From the IMG/VR virus record IMGVR_UViG_3300042556_000844, positions 1 to 41,183 of that record: a stretch of DNA of 41,183 bases; one strand, 5' to 3'. The stretch is from a virus. This document shows, one piece after another, positions 31,757 to 38,171 of the stretch; the first letter of the stretch is position 1; the number at the start of each line of letters is the position of its first letter. The notes beneath the pieces were generated by a model, which saw only the letters and a list, made by a program, of their open reading frames with translations, searched no databases and was not told the DNA's origin. The position numbers and the translations under genes are program-made.

Positions 31757-32037
31757 AACCCCATCCTAGTCTTATATTTGCGGCTGTGTAATAGTCTCCG
31801 GCGTTCAGCGGCTGACTTGCCACCCCAAACACCGTACATGATTTCGTTATCGAGTGCGAACCTTAGACATCGTTCCCGTACAGGGCAGTCTGCACAAAAC
31901 TTTTTTGCTGTGCTAACAAGGCGGCTTTCACCGATCTCAGGGAACCATGATATGCCGTCGCTGGTGTGGCATTTGGCGTTGTCCATCCAATCTGTTTCTT
32001 TGTCAACTAGTTGGAATGATGCGAGTATTTCCCCCAT
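31753..32037 (-). CDS. WhiB-family iron-sulfur regulator (94 aa)
   Basis: WhiB proteins hold a 4Fe-4S cluster and bind the host sigma factor; they occur in actinobacteria and their phages. The four ligand cysteines are C23, C48, C51 and C57 (FCADCPVRERC), followed by the G-V-W-G-G turn (69-73) and a basic tail (AAERRRLLHSRKYKT). The ATG at 32037 follows GGGGAAAG; a start 57 bases earlier lacks a ribosome site and overlaps the lysozyme gene. Known phage WhiB proteins (mycobacteriophage TM4) alter host septation and superinfection; the role here is not established. Confidence 0.9.
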   Translation of the reverse strand: MGEILASFQLVDKETDWMDNAKCHTSDGISWFPEIGESRLVSTAKKFCADCPVRERCLRFALDNEIMYGVWGGKSAAERRRLLHSRKYKTRMGL

Positions 32038-32041
32038 TGCT

Positions 32042-32557
32042 TCACTTTCCCCAGGGTCGGAAGCCGTTTCCGCTGGTTTTTTGGGCGTAGTCATAGATTG
32101 TTTTGGCGGCTTTAAGGTTTGTTAACGGATCGAATAAGTCTTTACAGTAGTTGATTATCCCCAATGTTTGCAAGTATCCGTTCGGATACCAGCGTGTAGG
32201 TAGGCACCATGATCGGTCGTTGATTTGGGCTAAACCTATGTCGGTTGACCCGTCGGCGTTCAGGGTGGTGTTGTGGGCTTGGGTTAGGCACCTTGATTCT
32301 CGATAAAGGATGTAATCCAGTTGAGGTAACTGGTCTAGTTCCCAGCCTGCTTCAAGGGCTACATCCCACCATTGTGGGCATAGGGCTTTAGGTTTGGCTA
32401 CCGCTACAGGGTCGCGCCAGACGCGCTGTATTGCGTTCTGAGCGACCAAAACAGGGGGTGGGCTGTTAGGTACAGGGGTCTGTTCAGCGAGGCTTGTAAC
32501 CCCACCTACAGTCAGGGTGACTGTGAGAACGGCGAACAGCCGTGAGAGTGCATCCAT
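32042..32557 (-). CDS. Secreted lysozyme/transglycosylase-like protein (171 aa)
   Basis: An N-terminal signal peptide (residues 1-25) precedes a lysozyme-like domain: catalytic E87 in YILYRESRC, GLAQIN at 108-113 and a C-terminal YDYAQ helix with FRPWG. This is the pattern of soluble lytic transglycosylase/goose-type lysozyme folds that cut peptidoglycan glycan strands. Four cysteines (60, 90, 118, 138) may form disulfides after export. AGGAGA precedes the ATG. It lies among recombination genes, away from the holins and M15 peptidase, so it may act in a signal-driven lysis step or in cell-wall remodelling. Confidence 0.85.
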   Translation of the reverse strand: MDALSRLFAVLTVTLTVGGVTSLAEQTPVPNSPPPVLVAQNAIQRVWRDPVAVAKPKALCPQWWDVALEAGWELDQLPQLDYILYRESRCLTQAHNTTLNADGSTDIGLAQINDRSWCLPTRWYPNGYLQTLGIINYCKDLFDPLTNLKAAKTIYDYAQKTSGNGFRPWGK

Positions 32558-32592
32558 TAGATTCTCCTACCTTAGTTGATTGGTTGTAAGTC

Positions 32593-33048
32593 TTATTTTA
32601 TAAGGGCTATAAGTTCTGCGAACTCGTTGAGTGTCATCAACACTATCCCGTCAGAGTTACCTTCGGGCATGGCGATCATTGCGAAAGGTCTGATGTCACC
32701 CAACGCTTTAGAAGCATCCGATTGCGTTTTCGCCGCACGAAACCTGGTTTCGATAGGGCCGACTTGCGCACCGGCTTTAACTTCAACGCGAAAAAAACCG
32801 GACCAATGTTCTTCATGCCGAGAACCTGCGTTACCTGTCGCAGATAAACCCAGTTTGCGTCGGGCATGTCGGGCTTTAGCATCACCTTTAGTTCGATTCC
32901 TTTTCCCCCGAGCCGCAGGATCGTTACATCCACGTACCCGTCGCTTACCGTCACGAGATGGGCGACCGAGCAACCCGAACTTCGGACATTCAGGTAGGTT
33001 GCATTTCTCACGGTTGCCTTGACATTCCCCTTTGCGTTCATCGGTCAT
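32593..33048 (-). CDS. Putative nuclease, VRR-NUC/resolvase-like (151 aa)
   Basis: The N-terminal 45 residues have four cysteines (CQGNREKCNLPEC and later GC), suggesting a zinc site and a basic linker. The C-terminal part has FFRVEVKAGAQVGPI and RFRAAKTQSDASKALGD, then FAMIAMP, matching the PDDEXK-like core E-V-K with a following Gln/Ser block. Such nucleases accompany exonuclease and annealing genes in actinophages. It overlaps the annealing-protein gene by four bases. Confidence 0.65.
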   Translation of the reverse strand: MTDERKGECQGNREKCNLPECPKFGLLGRPSRDGKRRVRGCNDPAARGKRNRTKGDAKARHARRKLGLSATGNAGSRHEEHWSGFFRVEVKAGAQVGPIETRFRAAKTQSDASKALGDIRPFAMIAMPEGNSDGIVLMTLNEFAELIALIK

Positions 33049-33893
33049 TGAGGGTCAAGGGTTTCGATGAGTTCCCAAACTTCACCTTTGGTCATCTCGT
33101 TCAGATCGTTCAACGGATGCTTCACCGAACCGACAGCCAACTCTAGTTTGGCTTCAGGTGTGTCGAAACCTTTAGAGTTCATTAACGCTTTCAGTTTCGC
33201 CAACTGTGTACCACCCACCTTGCTGTCAGGGTTTGATGGTTTCACGTTCGGGTTATGTACCGGTTCTACGGGTGTTGCTTTGAACGTTTCAACTATCGCC
33301 TTTTCTGCTTCAGCGTTGGTTAAAGGTTTCGGTTGTTCTTTCATTGACTTGAAAGCGTCACGCAACTTCGCCATGTCCGCTTCTTTTAATCCGATCAACA
33401 GTACGCCTGCCTGTTTTGCTACCTCGTTCGGGTCAAGGTTCGCTTCTTTGCAGGCTGCTTTGAATCGGTCAATGTTTTCTTGGCTGACAACACCGGCAGG
33501 TTTAGGTGCCGTGGCAGGGTGTTCTTCCCATTCGGACTTGGACCAGAGTGAGAGACAGATACCGAACCGCATAGATGCGTTGCGTAGGAAGTCGCCTACA
33601 AGTTCTTTGTCTAGATCAGGTTTGTCCGAGCGCACCGAACCGACACCCAACATGGTTTTGCCGAGGATAGTTAGATGCCCCCACATGGTTGCCATGCCGT
33701 TCGTTTCGGTGATCGCTGGTCTGCCGTTCACGAACTCGACAGGCGACCAGTTCCACATCGGATCAATGTCAATCAGGATGCGGTTGATTTCTGCGTGACC
33801 TACGAAGTCGAGCGTGATGCCGCCTCGTGGCAGTTTGCCGACGATAGACGGATCAGGTACACCGTACGTGCTGAGTATTTCTTTTAGTTCCAT
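33045..33893 (-). CDS. Rad52/ERF-like single-strand annealing protein (282 aa)
   Basis: The N-terminal domain (about 20-125) has GGITLDFVGHAEINRIL, WNWSPVEFVNG and MWGHLTILGKTMLGVGSV, then LVGDFLRNASMRFGICLSLW. This is the layout of Rad52/Sak-type or ERF-type annealing proteins that pair resected strands. The C-terminal part is linker-rich (HNPNVKPSNPDSKVGG) and ends in a helical DELNEM-like tail. Its position 2 bp after an exonuclease gene and before a nuclease completes a lambda-Red-like set. The exact family among the annealing proteins is uncertain. Confidence 0.75.
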   Translation of the reverse strand: MELKEILSTYGVPDPSIVGKLPRGGITLDFVGHAEINRILIDIDPMWNWSPVEFVNGRPAITETNGMATMWGHLTILGKTMLGVGSVRSDKPDLDKELVGDFLRNASMRFGICLSLWSKSEWEEHPATAPKPAGVVSQENIDRFKAACKEANLDPNEVAKQAGVLLIGLKEADMAKLRDAFKSMKEQPKPLTNAEAEKAIVETFKATPVEPVHNPNVKPSNPDSKVGGTQLAKLKALMNSKGFDTPEAKLELAVGSVKHPLNDLNEMTKGEVWELIETLDPQ

Positions 33894-33895
33894 TG

Positions 33896-34855
33896 CTATT
33901 CTCCTTTCGTTGCCACACGTAACGTGCGGATGGTTGTTGTTTTCTTAAACTTCTCTACTAACGCTGGGTGTTCTTGTTCGAGTTTCTTTTGATCCAACGA
34001 TGTGCGTTCAGATGTTTTCCAAGTCAAAGCCAAAGTGCCGTTCAATGTGGCGTACTCGGCTTCACCCATCAGGCCGCATAGTTCTGCTTTGATTCTATCT
34101 TCGGTTGCTTCCAGTTCTTTCATCTGTTGTTTAACTTGTTTCAACGCAACGATTTGTTGTTTCATACTGGAAGGCAGTTCGACTGTGGTGTTGACACCTT
34201 GCGGATATTGGGTTGAGATGTGCCGGTATGCGTACTCTGCGCCGTCAGGCAACATCCCTAAATCTATGGCTGCCAAAAACTTTCGGCAAGCGTCAATGTG
34301 TTTCTGTTTCTCATCTGATGAAACCTTTTGTACATGGTGGTGCAGTTCAAGGTCTGAGTCAAAGATCGCCCAATCAATAGAAAAAACGTTTGCGCAGATC
34401 GCCTGCTGTATACCTTGCCAATACCAGTAGTCGGGTAGTTTCCCATCCCAACGTTTCCTTGTGGTCTTAACTTCGATGACTTGGCGTTGGTCGGGTTCAT
34501 CCATGCTTAACGCATCAAGTGTTGACATCAGGCGAACACCATCTTCTTCGTAGCAGTACAACACGTCTGGTGTGTACAAAACTTTGTTCAGTCTGTCTGC
34601 CGCCCATTTGATGAGTGTCGGTTCAAGCCGGTTGCCTCGGTCCATTGCCGAGTTCGGTGCCTCAGGTTGCGGTGGTTCAGGTGCCAACAGTTCTGTTGCC
34701 AGGTCTGCCGCAGTTTTGAACGGGTGCGCACCGTGAACTACAGCCGCTACCGATGCTGTGATTTGTGGTTCACCTGATTCGTTTTTCCATCGTGCCGCCA
34801 ACCAGTCGGCTGTGCCATGTTCAGGTTTAATTCTTGTGTACCAGTTCTTATTCAT
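33896..34855 (-). CDS. YqaJ-type viral exonuclease (319 aa)
   Basis: It degrades the 5' strand of DNA ends to expose single strands. Motifs fit lambda exonuclease/YqaJ: TADWLAARW near 15-23, GNRLEP at 74-79, D114 in STLDAL, the E-V-K catalytic pair at 128-130 (IEVKTTRKRWDG), and the Gln helix WYWQGIQQAIC. The C-terminal helical part contains a coiled coil (MKQQIVALKQVKQQMKELEA). The ribosome site AAAGGGGAACAA precedes the ATG. Works with the annealing protein downstream in recombination and probably concatemer formation. Confidence 0.88.
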   Translation of the reverse strand: MNKNWYTRIKPEHGTADWLAARWKNESGEPQITASVAAVVHGAHPFKTAADLATELLAPEPPQPEAPNSAMDRGNRLEPTLIKWAADRLNKVLYTPDVLYCYEEDGVRLMSTLDALSMDEPDQRQVIEVKTTRKRWDGKLPDYWYWQGIQQAICANVFSIDWAIFDSDLELHHHVQKVSSDEKQKHIDACRKFLAAIDLGMLPDGAEYAYRHISTQYPQGVNTTVELPSSMKQQIVALKQVKQQMKELEATEDRIKAELCGLMGEAEYATLNGTLALTWKTSERTSLDQKKLEQEHPALVEKFKKTTTIRTLRVATKGE

Positions 34856-34880
34856 TTGTTCCCCTTTGTGTTTGGTTTAG

Positions 34881-35183
34881 TTACAGCATACGGTGGGGGT
34901 GTTGCAAAGTCAAATCAATTTTTGCTTGATCCAAAACTTTCACGTTCTGCACCATAGACACAGGGATATGTGTCACCATCCCTATAGTTTTAAGGTTCGG
35001 TACCTCGTCAGGCATATATGAACCGGTGATCGAAATGTACCCTGGCAAACATTCAGGCCACAAGAACCCTACCGACACAACATGGCAGGCTTCAGGTTTG
35101 TAGGTTTCTATCTCGATCCAACCGTTATCGGAATCGTATGCGTCTATCCAATGAACGGACACAAGTGACCACGGGCAGGACAT
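34881..35183 (-). CDS. Hypothetical small beta protein (100 aa)
   Basis: It begins SCPWSLVSVHWIDAYDSDNGW and continues with CHVVSVGFLWPECLPGYISITGSYMP, ending MVQNVKVLD. This pattern (WIDA, SVG-L, YISI, P..MV..V) belongs to a family of about 90-residue phage proteins seen near recombination and replication genes; no function is established. The ATG overlaps the 55-aa gene upstream by one base. Confidence 0.65.
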   Translation of the reverse strand: MSCPWSLVSVHWIDAYDSDNGWIEIETYKPEACHVVSVGFLWPECLPGYISITGSYMPDEVPNLKTIGMVTHIPVSMVQNVKVLDQAKIDLTLQHPHRML

Positions 35184-35350
35184 CAGTTTTCCTTTGGGAG
35201 ATATTCGTAACTGGCGTGGGACATGGACATGATGCGACCTTCACGGGTTATCGCAACCCAAGTCGGGGCGTCAGGGTCACAGACACATGACGATACTTTC
35301 GTTTCATCATGCTCGATGATGGCGTCACAATGTTGGCAGCAAAGTCTCAT
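35183..35350 (-). CDS. Small zinc-finger-like protein (55 aa)
   Basis: MRLCCQHCDAIIEHDETKV and SSCVCDPDAP carry two CxxC/CxC pairs suited to bind one zinc, followed by TWVAITREGRIMSMSHASYE. ATG at 35350 overlaps the phosphoesterase stop (ATGA), and the TGA overlaps the next ATG (TGATG), so it fills the gap exactly. Many callers would miss it for its size. Function unknown. Confidence 0.65.
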   Translation of the reverse strand: MRLCCQHCDAIIEHDETKVSSCVCDPDAPTWVAITREGRIMSMSHASYEYLPKEN

Positions 35351-36339
35351 AACCAGCACACATATTCTGACGTTACACGCCCTTTGATCGGGTCAACGAA
35401 ATGCAGGCGTTGGCTGGGTTTGCCGACCGCTGCGATGAACGTGCGGGCATACTCGTTGTGGGATTCAGGTGAACCTGTTACGAACACTCGACCACCGTTC
35501 GCCATCGTGAGTGCGGTAGGTGTATGAAAATGCCCCATGTAACAGTCATGGAATGGTTCTACGACACCTGTGGACCATGCCGAAACTTTGCGCAGAATAG
35601 AACCGAACGCACCTATTTCGTCACCGTGAACCAACAGAACGTTGTAGTTGCCGATAGCAAAAATTTGGTACCAGTCATCAGACATCTGCCATTTAACATG
35701 TTTGATGTCGGCACAGTTGTTTGATGCGATCTGGTATGCCATACGGTCAATGTTGTCACCGGCTGGCATGTCACCTTTTTTGCCTAGTCTGCCATGATTA
35801 CCGAACTCGCACACCACTTTGACTGATTCAAAGTTTGTGGCAAGGGTACGGATAGCAGACTCAATGATGCGCACCACGGCAAACATCTGTTCGTATAGAT
35901 GCGCACCGATCTCGAACTGTTGGCCTGGGAATATGCCTACGCCTTCCACCATGTCGCCACCCAACATGACAACACATTCTTTGACGGGGTGGTGGGCGCG
36001 TTGTATTTCGGTGAGTTGAATAACTTTGCGGATCATTTCCTCGATGCGGGCTGTCAACACGTTGATGTCGTATGAGACTGTTTGTTTGCCTGCCTGCCAG
36101 TCGGTGAGATGTACGAGCGCAACCTCGGGTTTGATTTTGCGTTTATCTTTCACCGGTGGGATAACTGTTGGGCGTGGTGTCGCCAACAAAGATAACCGTG
36201 CCGCTTCGTAGACGGCTTCAATCAGGTCGGATGTTTTAAGTTTTGCTTTCGCTTCGGCACGTTGACTTTGTAACAAGGCTTTGCGTAAATCTATGACCTG
36301 TTGTTCCAAAAACATTTGGTCTTTGAGTTTCATTTCCAT
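35347..36339 (-). CDS. Calcineurin-like metallophosphoesterase (330 aa)
   Basis: The metal-binding motifs of this superfamily appear in order: D80 in HLTDWQAG (a change from the usual D-x-H), GGDMVEG with D129, GNHGR with N181/H182, H238 in LLVHGDE, and GHFH at 269-272. An N-terminal helix of about 45 residues (coiled coil) precedes it. Relatives include SbcD/Mre11-type nucleases and phage phosphoesterases near recombination genes. The substrate is not determined. AAGGAGATC precedes the ATG. Confidence 0.85.
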   Translation of the reverse strand: MEMKLKDQMFLEQQVIDLRKALLQSQRAEAKAKLKTSDLIEAVYEAARLSLLATPRPTVIPPVKDKRKIKPEVALVHLTDWQAGKQTVSYDINVLTARIEEMIRKVIQLTEIQRAHHPVKECVVMLGGDMVEGVGIFPGQQFEIGAHLYEQMFAVVRIIESAIRTLATNFESVKVVCEFGNHGRLGKKGDMPAGDNIDRMAYQIASNNCADIKHVKWQMSDDWYQIFAIGNYNVLLVHGDEIGAFGSILRKVSAWSTGVVEPFHDCYMGHFHTPTALTMANGGRVFVTGSPESHNEYARTFIAAVGKPSQRLHFVDPIKGRVTSEYVCWL

Positions 36340-36569
36340 GATCTCCTTAACGCAGTTAACGCCGAGGTAGATGCGACATATCCGCGTTTAGTTAACGTGC
36401 GTTGTATCGCACCTGCGCTAATCGTCGAATCTTTCAACGCTTGCACCAAGTCTTTGTATTCTTCGGCTTTCATTTCTTTTTTCAGCCGAGTAAGAATTGT
36501 GCGGTCTGCTTTGCCGCTACGGACTTCTTCCAAGAATTTGCCCACTATTTTGCCGCCATGTTTAGGCAT
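36330..36569 (-). CDS. Small helical DNA-binding-like protein (79 aa)
   Basis: The sequence (GKIVGKFLEEVRSGKADRTI; EEYKDLVQALKDSTISAGAIQRTLTKRG) is wholly helical, and the stretch STISAGAIQRTLTKRGYVAS resembles a helix-turn-helix. It is basic overall. It overlaps both neighbours (10 and 25 bp). A small regulator or architectural protein is plausible; no family is recognised. Confidence 0.6.
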   Translation of the reverse strand: MPKHGGKIVGKFLEEVRSGKADRTILTRLKKEMKAEEYKDLVQALKDSTISAGAIQRTLTKRGYVASTSALTALRRSWK

Positions 36570-36838
36570 GTCAAATAGCCTAAAGCATCCACGAGGCTGT
36601 CGTGGTGGATGGTGTCGCGTTCAAGGTTGGTGCGTAACCGTGCAAGTTTGACTGCGACCATGAACATGATCGCTTCGGATACCTCTAGGTTGATGCCGGT
36701 GAGCGCATAGTAGATGTCGGCGACTTTACGGTAATCGTCTGCTGGATGACCGTAATCGTTTTGTCTTGGGCCGTTAACAAGTTTGTGTGCCTCTAAAAGG
36801 ATTTCACTTCCTGCTGTTGCCTTTGGTTTTGTTGACAT
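36545..36838 (-). CDS. DUF6378-type protein (97 aa)
   Basis: LVNGPRQNDYGHPADDYRKVADIYYALTG and SEAIMFMVAVKLARLRTNLERDTIHHDSLVDALGYL match the pattern R-x-x-x-Y-G-x-P...D-x-x-x-x-x-A..D-S-L-V-D-x-x-G-Y of the DUF6378 family found in many phages. Its resemblance to MazG-like helical bundles suggests a nucleotide-handling role, but no activity is known. GAGGGG precedes the ATG, within the overlapping 56-aa gene. Confidence 0.75.
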   Translation of the reverse strand: MSTKPKATAGSEILLEAHKLVNGPRQNDYGHPADDYRKVADIYYALTGINLEVSEAIMFMVAVKLARLRTNLERDTIHHDSLVDALGYLTCLNMAAK

Positions 36839-36974
36839 GTTTCATCCCCTCGATAATGGTATCTATTTTTTTTATGAGATTCCAAAGATCGTCTTGTTCG
36901 CTGACCCCTGGGTAAACCTTACTTAGGTACTTCCTTATTGCCTTCAACTCTATCTTTGTCAATTCCAAGTTCAT
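36804..36974 (-). CDS. Overlapping small helical protein (56 aa)
   Basis: MNLELTKIELKAIRKYLSKV continues to SEQDDLWNLIKKIDTIIEG and a Lys-rich end. The ATG follows GGAGGG by ten bases. Its first half overlaps the 3' end of the membrane-protein gene and its last 35 bases overlap the DUF6378 gene, each in another frame. The ELT..EL..I..YL pattern with a closing amphipathic helix is common in small phage proteins. It fills an 80-bp gap that would otherwise be empty. Confidence 0.6.
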   Translation of the reverse strand: MNLELTKIELKAIRKYLSKVYPGVSEQDDLWNLIKKIDTIIEGMKHVNKTKGNSRK

Positions 36975-37206
36975 TGTCAAGTATCCCTCCGGTTGCGTGA
37001 GAGATTAGGTGGTCTGTTACCCGTCTGTCAACTTTGTCCACTTTGGTTTCTACGCGACCTATGCCTTTGTGCATGATGCGTAGGACAGCCATCACGTTGT
37101 CGTGATCTTCTCGGTTTTCTTTACGGAATACGGTTATGACGGTGACGATAATTCCGCCGACTGCTGTAACTACAGCCGACAGTATTAGCGCCCAACCCGC
37201 ATCCAT
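36919..37206 (-). CDS. DUF2746-like membrane protein (95 aa)
   Basis: One membrane helix (residues of about 4-26, GWALILSAVVTAVGGIIVTVI), then a charged coiled-coil-like tail (RIMHKGIGRVETKVDKVDRRV and DHLISH). The arrangement of one span, a KEN-type charged break and a short heptad resembles DUF2746 proteins of actinophage lysis cassettes. The ATG at 37206 is 1 bp after the M15 stop; the TTG at 37230 would overlap it. It may assist holin function or anchor to the membrane. Confidence 0.65.
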   Translation of the reverse strand: MDAGWALILSAVVTAVGGIIVTVITVFRKENREDHDNVMAVLRIMHKGIGRVETKVDKVDRRVTDHLISHATGGILDNELGIDKDRVEGNKEVPK

Positions 37207-37207
37207 A

Positions 37208-37762
37208 TCATACGGCTTTCTGCGAATCAACCCACGCCTGCACAGCAGGGGTCGGGTTATCTCCGGTTACTAGCCGTATATGCCACGGTTCGCTCGGTAC
37301 CACTTCCCATGAGAAACCGAAATCTTTGACGTTTGCGATCAGCCAATTCAAACGCTTCGGTTCACCAGCAGAATGAACGTCAATAGCGATACCGAGGTTG
37401 TGGTTTGATTTGCCTGGGGTGGCAAGCATCGCCATACCTTTTCGCAGATACCAAGTTTTACCTTCAAACGTTTTAGTTGAGGTACCGGGGATCGGATCGG
37501 TGCGGTAGCGTTGCAAGAAAGCGGCTTTCTGTGACTCGTAAGAACGGTACAGGTCGCCTGCGCTGGTCGGTTTGAGAACAAGTCCATCCAATGTGGCTTT
37601 CGTGACCATTGCGTTCCATGCGTCAGCGGCCCGCCAATGCAGTTTGCCGCCACCTTTGATTGGGCGTAGCAGGTTCTCAGGTAGTTTTCCTGGCTCGACA
37701 CCTTTCAGGTCGGCTGGCATGACGATGGGAACGATGTAGTCCCACGCAACTTTTTTTGGCAT
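37208..37762 (-). CDS. M15-family peptidase (endolysin) (184 aa)
   Basis: A zinc D-Ala-D-Ala carboxypeptidase/L-Ala-D-Glu peptidase-type domain: metal ligands H121 and D128 in SNHNLGIAIDVH, catalytic E158 and ligand H161 in SEPWHIR, with YESQKAAFLQRYR upstream. The first 60 residues contain DLKGVEPGKLPENLL, a recurring start in phage endolysins. No signal peptide, so it needs the holins. It follows them directly (1 bp overlap). It cuts the peptide stems of peptidoglycan at lysis. Confidence 0.9.
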   Translation of the reverse strand: MPKKVAWDYIVPIVMPADLKGVEPGKLPENLLRPIKGGGKLHWRAADAWNAMVTKATLDGLVLKPTSAGDLYRSYESQKAAFLQRYRTDPIPGTSTKTFEGKTWYLRKGMAMLATPGKSNHNLGIAIDVHSAGEPKRLNWLIANVKDFGFSWEVVPSEPWHIRLVTGDNPTPAVQAWVDSQKAV

Positions 37763-38007
37763 TACTTCTTCTTAGTTTTGGTGCCGAACGCTGCCGAGAT
37801 TTCTTCTGATGTGAGTTCGCCGTCAACTGATGCGGCTGCAAGTTTCTGTACAACACCGAACAGGGCTGTGAGTCCAGCAACACCAGCAGATTTAACTACG
37901 TCGACACCGAGGATTGCGCCACCGGTGATGATAGGTAGGGCTGATGCGATGAACAGCGATACAAGTCTTTGTGCGAGGTCAAGGGTTTTAGCAATCATGG
38001 AGTTCAT
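37762..38007 (-). CDS. Holin-like protein (81 aa)
   Basis: The ATG at 38007 follows AAAGGACCC and overlaps the stop of the 55-aa gene (ATGA). A longer frame upstream just rereads that gene and is not used. Two hydrophobic segments (LVSLFIASALPIITGGAILGV and SAGVAGLTALFGVVQKLAAA) precede an acidic turn and a Lys tail (AAFGTKTKKK), the usual plan of a class II holin. It makes holes in the membrane for the M15 enzyme encoded next. Confidence 0.75.
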   Translation of the reverse strand: MNSMIAKTLDLAQRLVSLFIASALPIITGGAILGVDVVKSAGVAGLTALFGVVQKLAAASVDGELTSEEISAAFGTKTKKK

Positions 38008-38171
38008 TCTGGGTCCTTTTGTGTTAGGGATATCAGCGAGTGTAGCACTATGCCAATACCTGTTAAGAGTAACGCCTGTCTTAAGGTAGGACCTGACAAG
38101 GTAATTAAAACCATGCCCGTACCCACCCAAGTCCAAGTGTTATCCCTCACGTAGTTGATGATGTGTTTCAT
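38004..38171 (-). CDS. Small two-span membrane protein, holin/antiholin candidate (55 aa)
   Basis: MKHIINYVRDNTWTWVGTGM is followed by two hydrophobic stretches (VGTGMVLITLSGPTL and ALLLTGIGIVLHSLISL) and a short charged end. ATG at 38171 overlaps the PA14 stop (TAATG) and the TGA overlaps the next start, an exact fit. With the 81-aa protein it may form a holin/antiholin pair that times lysis. It is short and easily missed by automated calling. Confidence 0.7.
   Translation of the reverse strand: MKHIINYVRDNTWTWVGTGMVLITLSGPTLRQALLLTGIGIVLHSLISLTQKDPE

Noticed and set aside
34856-34885. Promoter before the exonuclease gene
   Set aside because: TTGCAA is present but no -10 box at suitable spacing; the gap is only 25 bp.
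37762-38136. Longer reading frame for the holin-like gene
   Set aside because: The first 43 residues reread the overlapping 55-aa gene in another frame; ATG at 38007 has a ribosome site and fits the ATGA overlap.
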